64,000 bases of DNA from Daucus carota subsp. sativus. Taxonomy: Eukaryota > Streptophyta > Magnoliopsida > Apiales > Apiaceae. The stretch covers positions 39,147,598 through 39,211,597 of the forward strand of contig NC_030385.2 of NCBI RefSeq assembly GCF_001625215.2, read 5' to 3'. The position numbers and the translations under genes were made by a program. The notes beneath the pieces were generated by a model that saw nothing but the letters and a program-made list of their open reading frames with translations, ran no database searches and was not told the DNA's origin. Below, one piece after another: positions 1 through 12,000 of the stretch (position 1 is its first letter; every line of letters begins with the position of its first letter).

Positions 1-3000
1 CGCAAAGATCCCTCAGTGGTTTCGTAAGTGTGGCACTTCCACAGTAGAACACGCCTAAAAATTTAGTTAATGTCAAGTATGGGACAATAAAAAGTATCAT
101 ATAAGCTACTAAAAATGAAATGTTTACCTATGCAATGTTTGTTATGACGTTGTGATAATTCTTCGAACACCTTTCTCCAATTAGGTCTGGCAAAATGAGT
201 TATTATCTGTTGTGTTTATATATTATTAGAAACAATTAAGTTGCAAAAAAAAGTCCATATGAATACAAAGTAGACAGATTAAGTGAAGAATAAGATAGAT
301 AATACCTTACTATTTGAAACAATGTCAACACCTTTTTTAGCGCGTTCTAAGGACTGAACCATGGTTATGAGTGCTGATCGTGCATCACCTTCTTCATATA
401 CACTAGTCAGATAATTATGCATTTCAATTATATGCTGCAATATATAGCACAATATTGCTTATTAGTTCTAAGAGCCAAGGAAATATAGTACAGAAAGTAA
501 AATTGAGGAGTTGTAGCATTTCATAAACATACATTAAAATCATGTTCTGCAACATCGTCCATCACGCCTTTGAACCATTCAAATGAGGCTTGTTCTCTTG
601 TTATCCAATAAAAGTATGCTCGTTCTGGAACTTTACCGCGAAAGCTGCCTTCATTCGAACCCTGCATTAATACTTGATCTCTTAATAATAATTTCTTTTT
701 TTTAATCTTTTTCTCACTCTCGATAGTTAAACAGTTTGTCTAGTGTGTGCTAATGGGTACATGCTAAGAACTAAATCCTATGCATTTAGTTTTTTTTATT
801 TGGTGTGGCTGTTGTATATGCAGGGGTCCATCATTATTAAGTGGTAGCCAATCAAAATGAGTTAAATGTATACAATTTAGTTGTTAGCATATGCCCACGG
901 ACACGCCATAAAAAAACTCATAGTTAAAAATTATCATCATGCACTTGACTTACCAAATCAATGTAAGATGGCGTAATGTGGTTTAAAAGATCTTTTAGGA
1001 TGCTGATAAATGGAGTTGCTCCTATTCCTAAACCAATGAGTAAAAGAATATCGTATTCTTTATAGTCTTGAGCTGGTGCTCCGTAGGGTCCTTTGATGAA
1101 AATTTTTGGAAAACTGCATCGAATATTATAAATTATCAACAGTGAAATAAAATATAGCTTAATTTATGTATAGCTTAATTCATATATAACTTACATTGGT
1201 TCTGGCAAGTCTGGTTGTTCATGAATTGATCTTGAGTTTTGAATGACATCTGAGATTGATGCGACTGAGAGTCGCTCTACATTTGAACTTCTTTCATTAA
1301 ATGTTGCGTTTGACATTCTTGCAAGAGGAGCTACACTTGAAATTCTTCCCAGAGGAGTTACATTTGAAGTTCTTGCGTTTGTTCTAGTTTCAAGTCTAAC
1401 AAGATTTCCTTCTCTTGGTTTCGCGTCTTGGACTTCACAGATCTGCAATTCGCATATGCTAAAGGCCATAATCGAGAAACTAGAGATGATTTGAACAAGT
1501 CAATAGCAAAGAAATGAGTATGTATTACCCTCTCAAATCTGTCTTTAAGTTCATTAGTCCAATCTCCCAGAGCACGAATATGAATACTTAAATAGTCATC
1601 TCCCGGTGCTGAAGTGATTGAAAAGGGATGCCTGTTTTTGTGGTTAGCGAATGAATGCTTGATGAAACGTATCATATGTGTGTGTGCGCGCGCATAATAC
1701 ATATGTTGTCGAATGATTATAATACTGACCATTCATAATTTGATAAATCTGGGCACTTAACGAAAAGGTACATCCCACTCTTGTACTTGAATGGTGGAGG
1801 TCTGCTCATGTATAATGCTAGCACATTTCCTGTGTAGATAACAGCCTGCATTGCCTATGTAGTTACTTCTGTTGGTGTTATTATAATAGTAAATAAAGTG
1901 AATGAGATGTGTTAATCCTAACCTTAATGATGTGGACTTCATAATTAAGATCATACATAACCAACAATCTTTCAGTTGAGTAACACAATACAGGAATCGT
2001 GATGTACATCCATGTCTGCATAGAGAGTAAATCATCATCAGTGATATAAGCTTCATTAATGATTATGATATATCGAGTTTCAGGCAAGATACTAATGAAC
2101 ATTACCGTCTTCTGCTTGCCAATGATCAACATGGTGCCGTGAATGTAGAAGAGGATATAGATTACAATCAGAAGATGATGTGAATACCAGAAGGCATTAA
2201 AGCCCGCTAAGCGGTCAAATTTCCATGGTAATTTCACTACTTTTCTCCTGAACGAATGTGTCGCGAGAGTGAATGAAAATACCATAATGCAAAGCATAAT
2301 CACACCAGTTATACCGGGAACAGTCATTACAATGTCCATATATGATGGCTGCTTGTAGTCGAAAGAACTCCCAAGAGTACTCATGAACAGTGGCTTCGGA
2401 CAAGTTGATATTCTCACAAGATTGCAAGTAAGATGAAACACTGTATGTAGAAGAACCCCTATTGCAATCCCCAATGCAATGATTTTGTGGAAGTTTATGT
2501 TGTCATCAAAAGGCACAAAGGCCCCAAGAAATGTTTCACGAAGTTTAGTAAGTGTTCTTCTGCATACAGGAAACAGAATGAGAGCCATGTTCAACTTAAG
2601 TGTCTCGGCTGCCCCCTTGGCAATACAAACACAATAGCCACACACTTGAAAACCCGGCATCGTTTCATATTGTTTAAACTTCCAAGTAAAGAGGATAGCA
2701 TTCAAGAGCAACCACAAGGACATTACCCATATTTGCCTCCAATTTTCATATGCTTTTTCCTTAGCCAAGTTTCCATATTTACCAAATTTACCTCTATATC
2801 TCGTCGGTATCATAGTTCTTGTAAGTGATTGTGATTTCTGCATAGATGAGCTCACTGAGCTGTTTCCTCCTCCAGATGTGTGACCTATCCCTCTTAATAG
2901 TGCTTCAAGTTGCCACATCTGTGTGCACATTAATATAACAAGAGCTTTTAGGAGATTGAGAACACATTCCCTAAGACCATCACTCTGAGGCCTAATTAAC

Positions 3001-4032
3001 TATATGATTCTTCTATATCAATATATGTGCTACCTCAATATATCCTAACTGATCTGGGTCTAGTTCTTCCATGATGAGAGCTGCATAGTGTCCCGCATGT
3101 TTCTTAAAGTTTCCAAGTTTGTTAGCCGCGGCACTTATCAGCAGTATCTTGTTAATGACAATAATCAGATAATTTCCTTAAGATTGAGAACATGAATAGA
3201 AAGAGAAGGCAAAAGAAGAGAATCCTCACCTCTTTTACTTCGTCCACGGATAATTTTCCATCCCCATTCCTGTCACACCTGAAACACTACCATGATCACT
3301 TTTAGTCCATAGATCATGCCACACTTTTAAGGGAGACATATATTTGGTTACAGAAGAGTTCCTTACATATCGAAGAATATATGAAGCCTTGTATCACTAT
3401 CTTGAAGTGCAATGTCTTCCCAGAACATCTTAAATTGTTCGATATCTATGCCATTCTCTATATCTAGATTCCTACGCCTCACTAAGGCATCAAACAACTC
3501 AGCTGCAAATTCGCTGTTATCTTGTATTCCTTGTAAAACCAAAAATGAAGGCAAAAATTAAAACATACATCACAACAAACAAGGAATCTAACCAACACTG
3601 TGACAAATATGTAACAAAAGAAAAGAACCATTTTATATTTTATCATAATTATAAATATATATTGGTAATACCAACACAAATTCCAAATTTATCTCTCTTG
3701 AGCTTTCCATTAACTGCCATTTGATGAAAACGATGTTCTGCATCTTTCCAACCATCTTTATTTATTTTTTTCTTATCGATAAATTTTACGCTCTTAAGCC
3801 CTCTAAACGCTCCCGATTTCGCTCCAGGGGCTCTCCTTGGACCATAGCCTTTAAGTCCCTTGGTGGAGGCTTTAAATTTACTTCCAAGCCTACTAAAAGT
3901 ACTTTTGCTTGTGCTTGGGGGCAATGTAGAAGGCCCATGATCTCCAGATGATCCTGAATCGTCTTTATGAATCTTGACGCTCTCAAGATTGACATGCATA
4001 TTACTTGATCCTTTAAGCAGTTGTTTTTCCAT
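1..4032 (-). CDS. Respiratory burst oxidase (RBOH) NADPH oxidase, pollen RBOHH/J type, 3'-partial
   Basis: Plasma-membrane NADPH oxidase that moves electrons from cytosolic NADPH to apoplastic O2, making superoxide. Fourteen exons with matching phases: 4032-3672, 3529-3367, 3278-3230, 3147-3034, 2918-2106, 2015-1923, 1845-1730, 1631-1529, 1442-1195, 1113-954, 661-533, 434-306, 206-128 and 54 to the edge. These encode 870 residues; about 15-18 C-terminal residues lie outside. Exon 3 holds a canonical EF-hand ([12 protein letters not shown], about residue 180), followed by a degenerate one (ELDPDQLGY). Exon 5 holds the ferric-reductase membrane core. HPFSITSAP (about 570) binds [13 protein letters not shown] and GLGIGATPF (about 695-720) bind NADPH. 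The short N-terminus with LESVKI resembles AtRBOHH/J, so pollen-tube function is inferred. An extra stretch of about 40 residues precedes the NADPH domain (see the repeat at 1279). Confidence 0.95.
1279..1386 (-). repeat. Four 27-bp tandem repeats inside RBOH exon 9
   Basis: Units start at 1279, 1306, 1333 and 1360. Each encodes a degenerate 9-residue unit of the pattern SNVTPLGR / SSVAPLAR / SNATFNER. They sit between the FAD- and NADPH-binding lobes, where other RBOHs known to me have a shorter linker. All units keep the reading frame. Confidence 0.85.
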
Positions 4033-4599
4033 GTTGATTCTATATTGATTTGAATATTAAATTTCGGATTTCGACCAGAACAAAAGAGAGTTTCCAGTTG
4101 CAGGTGTAATGTGAAATGATAGAGGTGAAAACAGAGAGAAGAGAAAGGAGGAAACATCGCTCAGACAATGAAGAAAAAATTCATCCAGGTATAGTGTTGG
4201 CTTAGTTAACATCTTGTCCAAAGATAGAGAGTAAATAACGAAAATTCTGCATTTGCAAACATGTACTTTAATGTTGTCAACATTTTGCATGTAGATTTGG
4301 TTCTATAAATTCTAGTATTACGTGGGTCAGCTGTAACTTGTATAGAGGTTTGTGTCGGGTTAATTATTACACATAATTCAAATTTACATAAATATAAATA
4401 ATTGTCATAAAGTTTTTATAAATTATGATTTAATTATCAATATATGATTATTTATAATGCATTACCGTCCATCCGATTATGTGAAAAAACCCTAAAATGA
4501 GCTACACTTGCTAAAAACGAGGATGGGTAAAAATACAACTTTATCACTTATTTTTGTTACTCAATGTAAAATACTGTGATTTTATTTATTTATTTAAAT
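4033..4599. other. RBOH 5' leader and promoter side, AT-rich
   Basis: This holds the 5'UTR and upstream region of the minus-strand RBOH gene. I see no convincing single TATA box and no other gene. Short open frames here are AT-rich and unsupported. Confidence 0.5.
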
Positions 4600-7122
4600 A
4601 TTTCTATATAATTAGTATTGTTATTATGAGTTAGATTTGAGATTTAAAATTTGTTTGTATTTATATTATTAGATGTTAGCATTAATTGGAAGCTTCTAGA
4701 ATTATTTTGTGTTAGTTATTTGAATAATAAAATAGATAGAATTCTTTATTAATGGAAAGAAGCGTAGAATTATTTTAGAAAATCGAAATCTTTGTGAGAA
4801 AACCTTATATTTGGAAATTGGTTTATGAGGTGGAGAAAATTTTGACCCAAGTTTGGAAATTCCTATTTTTGATTAGGTTTTATGTGCTATATAAGAATCC
4901 CTTTAGATACCGAATAAGTCGTTCAACAATTTACGTGGACGGGTATGTTTTCTTCGTCTTCGATCCTTGCAAGTATATATTGACTTGATATATTGATTTG
5001 TTGTTCCTTGTCATGTGTATTTGATGTGAGTATATCTTGTTTGCCTGTTTGTTTATGCTGAAATTCGTATATAGTATTTTCTGTGAATCAGTTGGGTTGT
5101 AAAAATCGTAGTAAATTGAAAATTGATCGGATTTTGTTGATTCTGGACATTCTGAAAAGCTCTCTTCGATACCTACAACTTTTGTCTCAGGACTTATTTC
5201 GAAATTAGCAGTGTATCTATGCTTAAAATGATATTCTTTGTAACCCTTCAGTTCTTAGTCGCGAAACTTTTTTTCCATGTTCAAAAATTCGCTATAAATT
5301 GATCATATGTCGAAAATTTACTCCTGATACCAATCTGAAAAGCTTGAGATATAATCTTTAGTTATCAGTCATACCCATAAGTTGTTTAAATTGATTTAAT
5401 TGTCTAAACTGACTTACAAAGATTCAGGGCTGTTTATACTTTTCTGCTGAGTTGTTCCGTGTTTAAAAATTCATATCTCCCTCGTTATTTGCCATAAAAT
5501 TGTGATATTTACCAATTAGGAAACCTCTGAGAATGCTCTTTAAGTGTTTAGTTATAGTCTAGTTGAGATCAGTTTGTTTGCTTCGTCAAAATCTGCTTTG
5601 AATGTAAACTGCTACTGAGTAAAATTCTGCTCTGTTACTTGAACTTCTAAAATTCATAACTAATTCGTTATCTGTCCGTTGGTTATGAACCTGGTCATTC
5701 TGAAATCCTTGTTGAATTTACTTTAATTCTCTAGTTGATTATTTTCTCATATTCAGAAGTTATCTTTAGTTAATATTGAAATTTGTAACAGCATGCATGT
5801 TATTTATCTTATTCGATAAATGAAATTATGTTAATTGTTATTAGTTGTTAAAGTTTGTATTTTGTTAAGACTTGTTATGTGCCTTGCTCTTGATTGTTTA
5901 AGAAGTGTTATGTGTTAATTATGTTTTGTTTATTAATTAAATGTATAGGCTTCGTTCGTGTTATTAATTTCGGATTTTAAGTGTCGACTTTGAGGTAAGT
6001 ACTTTTTGACTTACTTTTATTTTCGAAAAGATATTTTGATTTTGTGAATTTCAGATTTTTGTTATGAGATATAAGAAAATTTTGTTTCGAGATTTATAAG
6101 AATAAGAATTTTGTTTCGAAATTTATATGATATAAGATATGAGAATCTTTGAAGATCCAGTCTCTACGTTTCGTACCCGTTCGTAATCTACGCTATAGTT
6201 CCGGAACTAGCCTTAGATACCCTTAGTAGGCGCACAAGTGTGCAACTTCAGATACCTATTAAGGGCGCGTGATTATTGAACTTTAGATCCCGGTCACTGG
6301 GTAAGTGTGGCAAAAGAATAAGAATAAGATCCCGGTCATTGGGAAAGTGTGGCCGTAGAGTAAGACTGTGGTATCTATAAGATTTTTATTTCTGTTTTGT
6401 TTTAAATTCTGTTTGCTTTTAAAATATAAACTGTGGGTTGGATTTGCTTTTACAAGTGTTTTAAAAATTATTATTGTTTTGAGGTACAAGGTTTTATAAA
6501 AACACCTACTGATTTCGAGATTAATTGTTAGTCAAATTGTTGCTTGCTGAGCTGTGTAGCTCATCCGATTTTCCATATTTCAGGTTCTATCATGTGGAAG
6601 GATTTTGAGAATAAGATTGAGGACTTTTGGATTTTATGCTTTGTGAATATTTGCATTAGTGAATAAAGACTTAGTGTTTATTAAGAATAATTTGATGAAT
6701 TTATTAGTTATTGGTTTTGGATTATGGAGCTGCGTCTCCAAGTTTATGACTTTTGATTATTGGGTTTGACCGCTGCTTTGACTTATATATTATTTGAGGA
6801 TTTTGATTTAAGTAATGATATTATTTATGTCGTGAAATTAGTTTTTTAATATTCCGAAAATTCGGGATGTTACACTCTATCTCATTTATGTGTTCTATTT
6901 TGACTATTAAGAGATCAATTTGACCAAATTTTGACCATTGATTAAAGAAAATTTATTAATTATTTTAAAAATCTGAAAAATGGATATTGAAGGGGATTAG
7001 ATATACTTTCTAATAAAACAACTTTTTTAATATATAGTATTTGTAATTTGTGATTAAAGTGTAGCCAAATTGACTCTTCAATAGTCAACATAAGACACAT
7101 AATATGAGATGGAGAGAGTACA
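4600..7122 (+). mobile_element. Fossil solo LTR, Ty3/gypsy type (Tekay-like guess)
   Basis: About 2.5 kb without coding capacity but with LTR features: a TATA-like motif in GTGCTATATAAGAATCCC near 4885 and a right end of the form GGGATGTTACA, typical of long-LTR plant chromoviruses. The right terminus is split by a MITE at 6873-7118, so its final CA falls at 7121-7122. The left edge is not resolved and no internal region or partner LTR is present, hence solo or truncated. Family assignment rests on the terminus and length only. It looks old. Confidence 0.5.
6873..7118. mobile_element. Stowaway-like MITE nested in the LTR end
   Basis: 246 bp flanked by TA at 6871-6872 and 7119-7120. The ends are long imperfect inverted repeats: left CACTCTATCTCATTTATG, right (reverse complement) CTCTCTCCATCTCATATT. 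The inverted similarity extends about 60 bp inward (TTTGACTATT and CAATTTG motifs on both arms). Confidence 0.8.
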
Positions 7123-7709
7123 TTTTATTAGAAAAAACTGTTAGTTTCCTTTTTCCTTATTGTTTCTCAACACCAACAAACAATTAAATTATAAAGAGGT
7201 TAATTATGATCTATTTTTTCAGATTTTCTTTATATCATAAGAATAGGAAAATAATCAAAATTTAAATAAATTGACCGAAATTTAAGAATTTTTTTTTAAG
7301 AAAATTAGGTTATTTGTTGTGCTCATGTGTGGTTTATATATTTTTGAAAATAATCTCTAATAAAAATATTTACATATCTGCTTAGTTTCATTAATAAATT
7401 GATTACCATTATAATTGTTATTTTATAATCTTGCCCAAACATTTTAAGCACAATCATTTTTGTTTCATAAAAGAAAACAATACTACGCTTGGTTTTCTAT
7501 ATCTCATATTTGTAACACACACTGATACAAGATTTTTTTTTTTTTTTGTAAAATTTAATTTGAACACAAAGCTTTAAAAATCTTATCAAAAATTCATTTT
7601 ATCAGGATATACATATTTGTAGATCAATTATATTAAAATATAATAATTTGTATCAATAAAATTCTTTCACTTGAAAATTTTAATATTTAAAAAAAAAGAG
7701 CATATAAAA
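7123..7709. other. AT-rich intergenic stretch
   Basis: No gene, RNA or bounded repeat recognised. It contains a T-run near 7532 and ends where similarity to the second duplicated block begins. Confidence 0.5.
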
Positions 7710-7916
7710 ATCACCACCTGCCGCACCACACCCTAATCGTATCTCAAGTATAGCTTCTACCACACGTTCGTGAAGTCGCTGTTTACAGACGGTTTGGAAA
7801 AAAAACATCTTCCCTTACAATTACTCGACTGAGTCCGAATCTGTCTCTATTTGAATCATCATCTGATTCGGTGAGTTCACTCGCCCTCTCTTCTTCTTCT
7901 TTCTCGAAACTACTAA

Positions 7917-8292
7917 GAGCAAGTCTAATCGTGGTGTTACGGTATGTGCTATTGTTATAATATAGCACCAAAACAAAAAACTCAACTTCAATGACGTGCT
8001 AAACCTGAATATAAAATAACAAAATGCTATACTTGATATTAAATATAGAATTAAGTATAAATGATGTTATAATTATCACATTAGCATTCAAGTGAAAAAA
8101 TATATTAATAAAGTAAGAGTGTCAAATATAGTTATGTACTCTAAAATTGTGTAATTAAAATATAACTTCATTTAATTATATTTGGTTCTATTTTATATTT
8201 ACAGATCATAAATTTTATTTTAACATCAAAAATCACTTTTTAATTTTAAATTACAACAACAACTATATATCTATTTTAACATCGACTTATCA
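7917..8292. mobile_element. Tourist/Harbinger-like MITE, present in block 1 only
   Basis: It follows a TAA at 7914-7916 and starts GAGCAAGTCTAATCG, the same family end as the element at 38362. The right end is degraded (CATCGACTTATC). At the matching place in block 2 (16615-16617, TTATTAACGTCGTC) the insertion is absent, so this is a filled versus empty site. Confidence 0.7.
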
Positions 8293-8435
8293 CGTCGTCA
8301 AACCAACCCACTCAGTTTGTCTTCCCATCTTAAAACAAAACAAACATATTTCTCAATCCGCGTGTGCCCTTTTCCGTCATTTCGCACCCTCCCTCAGCAA
8401 TTACACACTGCTCATCATCGTCTTCCTCATACACG

Positions 8436-8446
8436 CATATATAGAC
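8436..8446 (+). promoter_or_regulatory. TATA box of INO80G copy 1
   Basis: CATATATAGAC lies in a pyrimidine-rich leader and is conserved at 16744-16754 upstream of copy 2. A start site about 30 bp downstream would give a short first exon ending at 8509. Confidence 0.6.
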
Positions 8447-8509
8447 ACGCATATTATCTGTGTATTATTATCGATTATTCGGCTTCTCCAAACCCTAGCT
8501 TTCGCCGAG

Positions 8510-9051
8510 GTGATTTCTCATCCATTTTTCGATTTTGAATGGTATGTAGCTGTATGCCTTACTTGATATTCTGTTGTGATTCAATTCGTTACTTGTTAAT
8601 TTGTTATGAATCAGTTAGTTGTTTATCTCACTGTTTTAATTAGCTTTTAATTTGGTCTTATATTTGTGTGAGAGAGAGAGAGACAGACAGGGAGGTAGAG
8701 GGGGGAGAGAGAGAGAGAGGGAGGGGGGAGGGTAGGGATGGCAGATTTATCCGACCCGATGGATATCCGCCCAGTTCCGAACCGATTGGATCTGGATCTT
8801 AAGTATTCTGAACCGAGACCCGACCCGAAACCCGATAAAAACCCGATACAAAATATTCATGTCTTTGAATTCGGTTTTTTACTTGTATATTCATGTCTAT
8901 GTAAGTGTTTGCATTGCTTGATCATCTGTTTTTTAATCAATTAATTTTTATAGTCTTTTTTTTTTTGATAGGGTTTTGAATTAGGTTTTTATTTGTTGTG
9001 TGTTATTATTTTTATATGTTTTGACAACTGAAAATGTGTTATTTTTTACAG
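8510..9051 (+). other. 5'UTR intron of INO80G copy 1
   Basis: The donor is GCCGAG|GTGATTT and the acceptor TTTTTTACAG|GTAGG. The intron contains a GA microsatellite (8669-8731) and a stretch rich in CCGACCCG-like words (8738-8850) that also occurs, rearranged, in copy 2. Confidence 0.65.
8669..8731. repeat. GA/G-rich microsatellite in 5'UTR intron
   Basis: Interrupted (GA)n passing into G-rich tracts. Copy 2 has a longer counterpart at 16973-17036. Confidence 0.85.
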
Positions 9052-9067
9052 GTAGGTTGATATTTGT

Positions 9068-9094
9068 ATGACGAGTGGTGATTTGTTATGTTGA
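9068..9094 (+). promoter_or_regulatory. Upstream ORF ending exactly at the INO80G copy 1 start
   Basis: The uORF reads MTSGDLLC and its TGA at 9092-9094 directly abuts the main ATG at 9095. A second five-codon uORF (ATG at 9088) overlaps the main start. In copy 2 the first uORF has lost its ATG and only the overlapping one remains (17445). Confidence 0.6.
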
Positions 9095-12000
9095 ATGGTG
9101 ATTGAGACACGTAGAGTAAACTGTTTAAGATTTGATTCCGAGATGTCCTCTAAGAATAGGGAGAGTATGTCGACTGATGAAGATGAGTTTTTGGATGATG
9201 TTTTTTCGGATGAGGAGGATGACGATGATGATGAATTTAATGATTGTGATTCTGGCGCGGGTTCTGATGACTTTGATTTGTTAGAATTGGGGGAAACTGG
9301 AGCAGAGTATGTACAAGTTGGGGATCAGACTTGTAGTATTCCGTTGGAGTTGTATGATCTTTCCGGGTTTGGTGATATTTTGTCTATGGATGTGTGGAAT
9401 GATGTTTTGACAGAGGAAGAAAGGTTTGATCTGACAAAGTTTCTACCAGATATGGATCAAGAGATGTTTATGCGGACGTTGAAGGAGCTGTTTACAGGTT
9501 GTAATATGCATTTTGGTAATCCCCTTGATAAGCTTTTTAAATTGTTTAAAGGTGGGCTATGTGAACCACGGGTTGCACTTTATAGGCAGGGTTCGATTTT
9601 CTTTCAGAACTGCAACCATTATCATCATCTCCAGAAGTATCAGAACTCGATGGTCACTAATTTTCATCAGATAAAGGATGCTTGGGCGAATTGCAAGGGA
9701 TACAGCATTGAAGAGAAGATCCGAGTGTTGAATATTATGAAAAGTCAAAAGAGCTTAATGCATGAAGATATGGAAGACTTGGAAACTGACTCGGAAAGGG
9801 AAGAATCGGTAGATGGCATTTGGAATAGGAGGCTGATGAACCAGAAAGTAGGACAGAAAATAAGTCATTATTCTGAGGAAAAGCTGAGTTCAGCCTTTGG
9901 TTACTCTTCTCGAGAGAAGCAGGTGGCACTTGATACAGCACATTATGAAAGGCAAAATCCAAAAGGGACCTTGAAAGTAACTGGGTCGAAGAAATCTGCT
10001 TCAAAAGAATCAGCAGGTTGTTACTCTGCTGGTCGTCAGGGCATGAAAATGAGGTCAAGCCCTTATGGTTTTGCATCAACTTCTTCAAGATATGACATGG
10101 CTTCTGGAAACAATTCACACGCTGCTTTCAGGATGAGAAATCGGGTACCAGATGATAATACTGACGGAGAAGCATTGTATAAAGTAGCTGTCCAGAGCAA
10201 TCGGAGTTTCCTAAGCACTAGTCGAAAGGATGATCCTGCTAACTCTAAAGTTTCGGAGAAGTATGAAAATTACGGAGGTGATAAATATTCTGATATCTTC
10301 ACAGGCTTACCTTTGTCTTCAAAAAAGGATTTTTCTGCCTACAATAGGAACAGAACTGTGAATCAGTTATCAGATATTGAGTTGTTAACAACAAAGCCAT
10401 CTAAATCTGTGTTTTCTCATGAATACGTCAACAATCTTGAATCCCCTGATAACATGCAGCACTTAAATGTTGGTGAGAGAGTGAAGTTTGAGAAAGGGCA
10501 CTCTTCAAATTTATTGTTGAAAGGAAATCGGGCTGAGTTATCAGATAGAGGTGATCCCTTTCGGCATGGGATAGCTAAAGAAGAGCATTTCTCAACTGAT
10601 TTATCACCTAAATATGGTAATTTAAATGTTAAAAGCAAGTCCAAGTTTGAAAAGAACTCTCCTGATATTAAAGTGAATGATAGATCTGGTTCAGGGTATA
10701 GAGAGAATCCAAAACATGAGGACAGGGGCGCGATATCTAATCAGGATGGACGACGAGTTGTGCCAAATGTAAAGCGCCGAAGAACTTTCACTTCAGATTC
10801 AGACTCATCTGAGCAATATGAGGATGACAATCCTTTGATGAGGAGCAAGTGGGCTTATCCCGGTGGTGCCTCAGGTATGAAATCTGTTTCATATCCAAAG
10901 CAGGCTAAATTTGTCAAAGGGGATGAAAAGATTGGTGGATGTGGTGATGAAATTTCCAACATCCAGAAGAAGATGGGTTTCCATGGTACACATTCATATA
11001 TTTCAGAAGACATTTTCAGCATGAAAGCAAAACAAAAGAATAAGATGGATGATATGGGCAGAAATTTTCCTGGACCAGGTAGGAGCACTGGTTATAATTA
11101 CAATGATGATTGGGGAGAGTGGTCCAAGTTTGGAAGGAATGGTCATGTACAGGATGAACAGAGCGAAAGGATTTCAATGGCATCCATGCGTCCTTACAAT
11201 GTTGGCAGGATGGAGAAAATAGAAACCATGCCTGGCTACTCAATGGCTGACAATGAAGATGATTCACTTAAAAGTATATTAGCAAAGCATAAAAACACTT
11301 CTGGTAAGATGCAAAATAAAGGTAAAGATATTGGAGCAAGGGACCGACATTTTGAAAGATCTGACATGCAGCTATTAGAATGCAATTCTTCAATGAAAAA
11401 AAGGAAAGTTAAGGATGATATGATGATAAACGTACCTGAGCCAAATGAAATTGGTACTCCTGAAAAAGGAGTTTCTGATCTATCTTCTACTGTAGTGTTA
11501 GCTGGAGATGATGTCGAAAGCAAATCAGTAAAGAAGCAATTTACATTGATCACTCCTACTGTTGATGCTGAATTTTCATTCTCAATCATTCATCTTCTTT
11601 CAGCTGTTCGTATGGCAATGACAACCATACTTCCTGATGATCCTGTGGACATGGGAAAGCATAATGGCAACAATAATGGAGTGCTGAAAGATGATGAGGA
11701 GGAGAGTAAGCAGGAGGGCATTGGTGGGGAACTATCTCACCTAAACAGGGATATAAAGAACACTGCGAGAACTACCGAGCTGAATCTTCCATCTCTTACT
11801 GTTCAGGATATTGTTAACCGTGTAAAATCAAATCCAGGAGATCCTTGTATTCTTGAGACTCAAGAGCCACTTCAGGATTTGGTCAGAGGTGTTCTTAAAT
11901 TATTATCATCTAAATCACCTCCTTTAGGAGCAAAAGGTTGGAAAGCAGTTTTGAAATATGAAAAATCTACAAAATCCTGGTCCTGGATTGGTCCACGGAG

